This document shows, in pieces, positions 62,032 to 64,000 of a stretch of 64,000 bases of DNA. Source of the stretch: Ulvibacterium sp. GTDB lineage: Bacteria; Bacteroidota; Bacteroidia; Flavobacteriales; Flavobacteriaceae. Each line of letters starts with the position of its first letter. The first letter of the stretch is position 1. The translations under genes were made by a program, and so were the position numbers. The stretch covers positions 124,001 through 188,000 of the forward strand of contig NZ_JANQOO010000017.1 in NCBI RefSeq assembly GCF_028285715.1. Reading direction: 5' to 3'. The notes beneath the pieces are model-generated. The model had not been told where the DNA came from. It did not search any database and saw nothing but the letters and a program-made list of their open reading frames with translations.

Positions 62032-62739
62032 TTATAAGGTCTTTGCTTTCAAATAATTCCATAATATCGTTTTGTACGTCCTTCCTATTGGAACTATTTC
62101 CCCATGTATCCATAACGAGTCGGAATCGTACTTTTCTATCTTGGCAAGGGCGACCAAATACGATTTATGTACCCTTACAAAACTATCTTCGGAAAAAATT
62201 GAACTATAATAGCCCAAATTACCCTTTACCCTTATTTTTCGATCGCATAGATGAATCACACAATAGTTTCGATTCCCATGCACATAACCGATTTCCTGTT
62301 CACGAATTTTCACATAAACCGATCCTTCCCTACAAAAATAGTCCCTGTCCTTACTTGACTCATGTGCCATTAAAGCAGCTTTTGGTCCGGATGGCATCTC
62401 CATGGCCTTGCTCACTGCGGATAGAAATCTATGGTAGGGTATAGGTTTAAGCAGATAATCCACTATTCCAAGTTCAAGTGCCTCCAAAGCATACTCCTTA
62501 TACGCGGTCGTAATAATAATTTTAGGTGGATATTTTAAAATGCGGATAAACTGTAATCCCTTGATTCCTGGCATTTGAATGTCCAAAAAAACCAAGTCCA
62601 CCCTTTGGGTCTGTACATAGTACAGGGCTTCGAACGCATTTTGAAAAGACCTTAGCAAGGTAAGCCCTTGCGTTTTTGTCAAATGCTTTGTCAAAACTTC
62701 TATGGCCAAAGGCTCATCATCAATAATTACACATTTCAT
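62032..62739 (-). CDS. LytTR-family response regulator
   Basis: A 235-aa response regulator. The receiver domain has CVIIDDEPLAIEVL and the phosphoacceptor Asp in LVFLDIQMPGIKGLQF, with TTAYKEYALEALELGIVDYLLKPI closing it. The LytTR DNA-binding domain is residues about 130-235 (VYVKIREQEIGYVHGNRNYCVIHL, VRVHKSYLVALAKIEKYDSD). It is translationally coupled to its kinase (4-bp overlap). Targets unknown; such pairs in Bacteroidota control envelope or adhesion functions. Confidence 0.95.
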   Translation of the reverse strand: MKCVIIDDEPLAIEVLTKHLTKTQGLTLLRSFQNAFEALYYVQTQRVDLVFLDIQMPGIKGLQFIRILKYPPKIIITTAYKEYALEALELGIVDYLLKPIPYHRFLSAVSKAMEMPSGPKAALMAHESSKDRDYFCREGSVYVKIREQEIGYVHGNRNYCVIHLCDRKIRVKGNLGYYSSIFSEDSFVRVHKSYLVALAKIEKYDSDSLWIHGEIVPIGRTYKTILWNYLKAKTL

Positions 62740-63761
62740 TGGTCTACCATGGGAATTTGTAAGTGAACTAAAAATCTATCTGCTTTATTTGTTATGGTGA
62801 GATTATACTTTCCTGAATAAAGATGTGCCAATCGCTGTTTTACATTTTTAAGTCCAATACCATTTTCAGTTTCGTCTTCTTCAGGAAACGATGGTTTTGA
62901 ATTTCTCAGATCCAATACGAGAACATCCTCCAATAACTCAATTTTACATTCTATCCAGCACTTTTCATAATCCTTGGATGTACCATGCTTAAATGAATTT
63001 TCAACAAAAGGAAGGAGCAATAAGGGCGGAATCATTTTGTTAGCGGATACTCCTAAAATGGTGTAGCTTAAATCCAGTTTATCGCCATATCGCATTTGCT
63101 CCAGCGCTATATAGTTCCCCAAACATTCCAAATCCTCCTCAACCTCTACCATGGCCTCCTGTGCCTCATACAGTATAAAACGTAAAAGATCAGAAAGTTG
63201 AACGACCATATTTGCCGCCGTTTCCGGTTTCTCCAATATCTGGGCATATAATCCATTTAAGGTGTTAAACAGGAAATGGGGGTGTAATTGTGATTTTAAA
63301 AGCTGTAGCTCATTTTGAATATTGGATTTTGTGCGGCTCAGATGATCCAGTTCCTGTTTTTCGCGATCCCGTACCAACTTGATAACTACTACCATTGAAG
63401 ATACAATGATAAGATCTAACAAAGGGGAGATGAGTTTCGCCGGGTTGTCCGGAATTAGCTCAGTATCAACTTCTGGAAAATAAGTCGGATAAACCGTGGC
63501 CCATACCAATAATCGTAAAAAAAACACTCCAATAATCAATAATAGTCCAAATTGCACGAAAGCCAGTCCATATTTTTTCTTCAACACAAATTGAGGCAGA
63601 ATAAAATAAAGCGTAGCGTATACCGCAAAAAATTTTGCAGGTAAGGAGGCCAATTCATAGGTGATATGTAATCCTAAGTTGGGTTCTTGTACATAATAGA
63701 TTCCTACGGTAAAGAGGATATATAGACCCCAGAAAATAGCATGCCTAATTATTCTTTTCAT
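62736..63761 (-). CDS. LytS-like sensor histidine kinase
   Basis: A 341-aa kinase. The track start at 63806 is preceded by weak sequence; MKRIIRHAIFWGLYILFTVGIYY at 63761 is a good signal-anchor. Four transmembrane segments (e.g. FAVYATLYFILPQFV, FGLLLIIGVFFLRLLVW, LLDLIIVSSMVVVIKLV) precede LQLLKSQLHPHFLFNTLNGLYAQILE, which holds the His_kinase phospho-His, and HATPase motifs (PFVENSFKHG and GIGLKNVKQRL). No large sensor domain is present. The last 240 bp of the window upstream of it contain only its promoter region. Confidence 0.94.
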   Translation of the reverse strand: MKRIIRHAIFWGLYILFTVGIYYVQEPNLGLHITYELASLPAKFFAVYATLYFILPQFVLKKKYGLAFVQFGLLLIIGVFFLRLLVWATVYPTYFPEVDTELIPDNPAKLISPLLDLIIVSSMVVVIKLVRDREKQELDHLSRTKSNIQNELQLLKSQLHPHFLFNTLNGLYAQILEKPETAANMVVQLSDLLRFILYEAQEAMVEVEEDLECLGNYIALEQMRYGDKLDLSYTILGVSANKMIPPLLLLPFVENSFKHGTSKDYEKCWIECKIELLEDVLVLDLRNSKPSFPEEDETENGIGLKNVKQRLAHLYSGKYNLTITNKADRFLVHLQIPMVDQ

Positions 63762-64000
63762 AGGTGAGGAAATTCTGAACAATTTATGCGCTAAATAGCT
63801 GAACAATCCAAATCCAAGTATAAAATAACAAAAAAAGAGTATTAACTACATCATATAGGAAACTAATAACAAATAGGTGTTTTTTTCATGCATTGATAAG
63901 GAATAGCAGCCATTTGGTACTGTTCCGTACAAGGACCAACTGTTGAAATGCTACTTTTAAATCCATCAATAGAACTAAAACTTTACACCTATGCATATTA

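Overview
The window reads as chromosomal DNA of a marine-type Flavobacteriaceae bacterium (Bacteroidota). The grounds are SusC/SusD pairs, a FecR/ECF-sigma regulatory pair, type II plus type III glutamine synthetases, lipoprotein signals of the Bacteroidota type, several TAnnTTTG promoter elements, a sulfatase with GH130 in a polysaccharide-type locus, and moderate-to-low GC. The species is not identified.

Layout. 1-4.8 kb: housekeeping genes (TIGR01777 epimerase, cut by the window edge; MnmD; DUF4920; BCAT; MazG-like; CrcB) and two tiny membrane proteins. 5.0-7.9 kb: nitrogen operon glnK-amtB-porin. 7.9-14.5 kb: DUF1684 lipoprotein, DJ-1/PfpI lipoprotein, alpha/beta hydrolase, MscS, Lrp, four-helix-bundle protein, PurU, DUF4197. 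14.8-21.8 kb: a membrane-bound AraC regulator followed by a SusCD pair with no enzyme, with three copies of a 42-bp tandem-box repeat around them. 21.8-25.5 kb: calycin-like protein, alpha/beta hydrolase, PyrF, PrfA. 25.7-30.4 kb: a compact five-gene redox-type operon (Rieske, thioredoxin, ApbE, DUF4266 lipoprotein, DUF3570 barrel) behind PurM. 30.6-34.1 kb: divergent glutamine synthetases III and II. 34.1-40.8 kb: four tandem paralogues of a secreted carboxypeptidase-regulatory-domain protein. 40.8-44.3 kb: CaCA antiporter, a 20-codon leader ORF plus SPFH protein, a 51-aa protein and Apt. 44.3 kb: tRNA-Arg(ACG) with a duplicated 3' end. 44.9-59.1 kb: a polysaccharide-utilisation-type locus (sulfatase, two nucleoside-hydrolase-like proteins, GH130, FAD oxidoreductase, SusD, STN-type SusC, FecR, divergent ECF sigma). 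59.8-63.8 kb: small coiled-coil protein, GNAT, TetR, small ORF, LytTR/LytS two-component pair.

How the parts fit. GlnK, AmtB, GSIII and GSII form the ammonium uptake and assimilation set. The glnK promoter and the GSIII/GSII intergenic region share one operator architecture (TACCC-N11-GGGG palindrome, then a second TACCCCC box about 36 bp on, then the -7 element about 37 bp further), which suggests one unknown nitrogen regulator. The 44.9-59.1 kb locus should import and degrade a glycan, probably sulfated and perhaps mannose-containing, under sigma/anti-sigma control relayed through the STN domain of its SusC. The Rieske-thioredoxin-ApbE-DUF4266-DUF3570 operon is the best candidate for an uncharacterised system: it pairs an FMN transferase with a small outer-membrane lipoprotein ending in a Gly/Cys tail.
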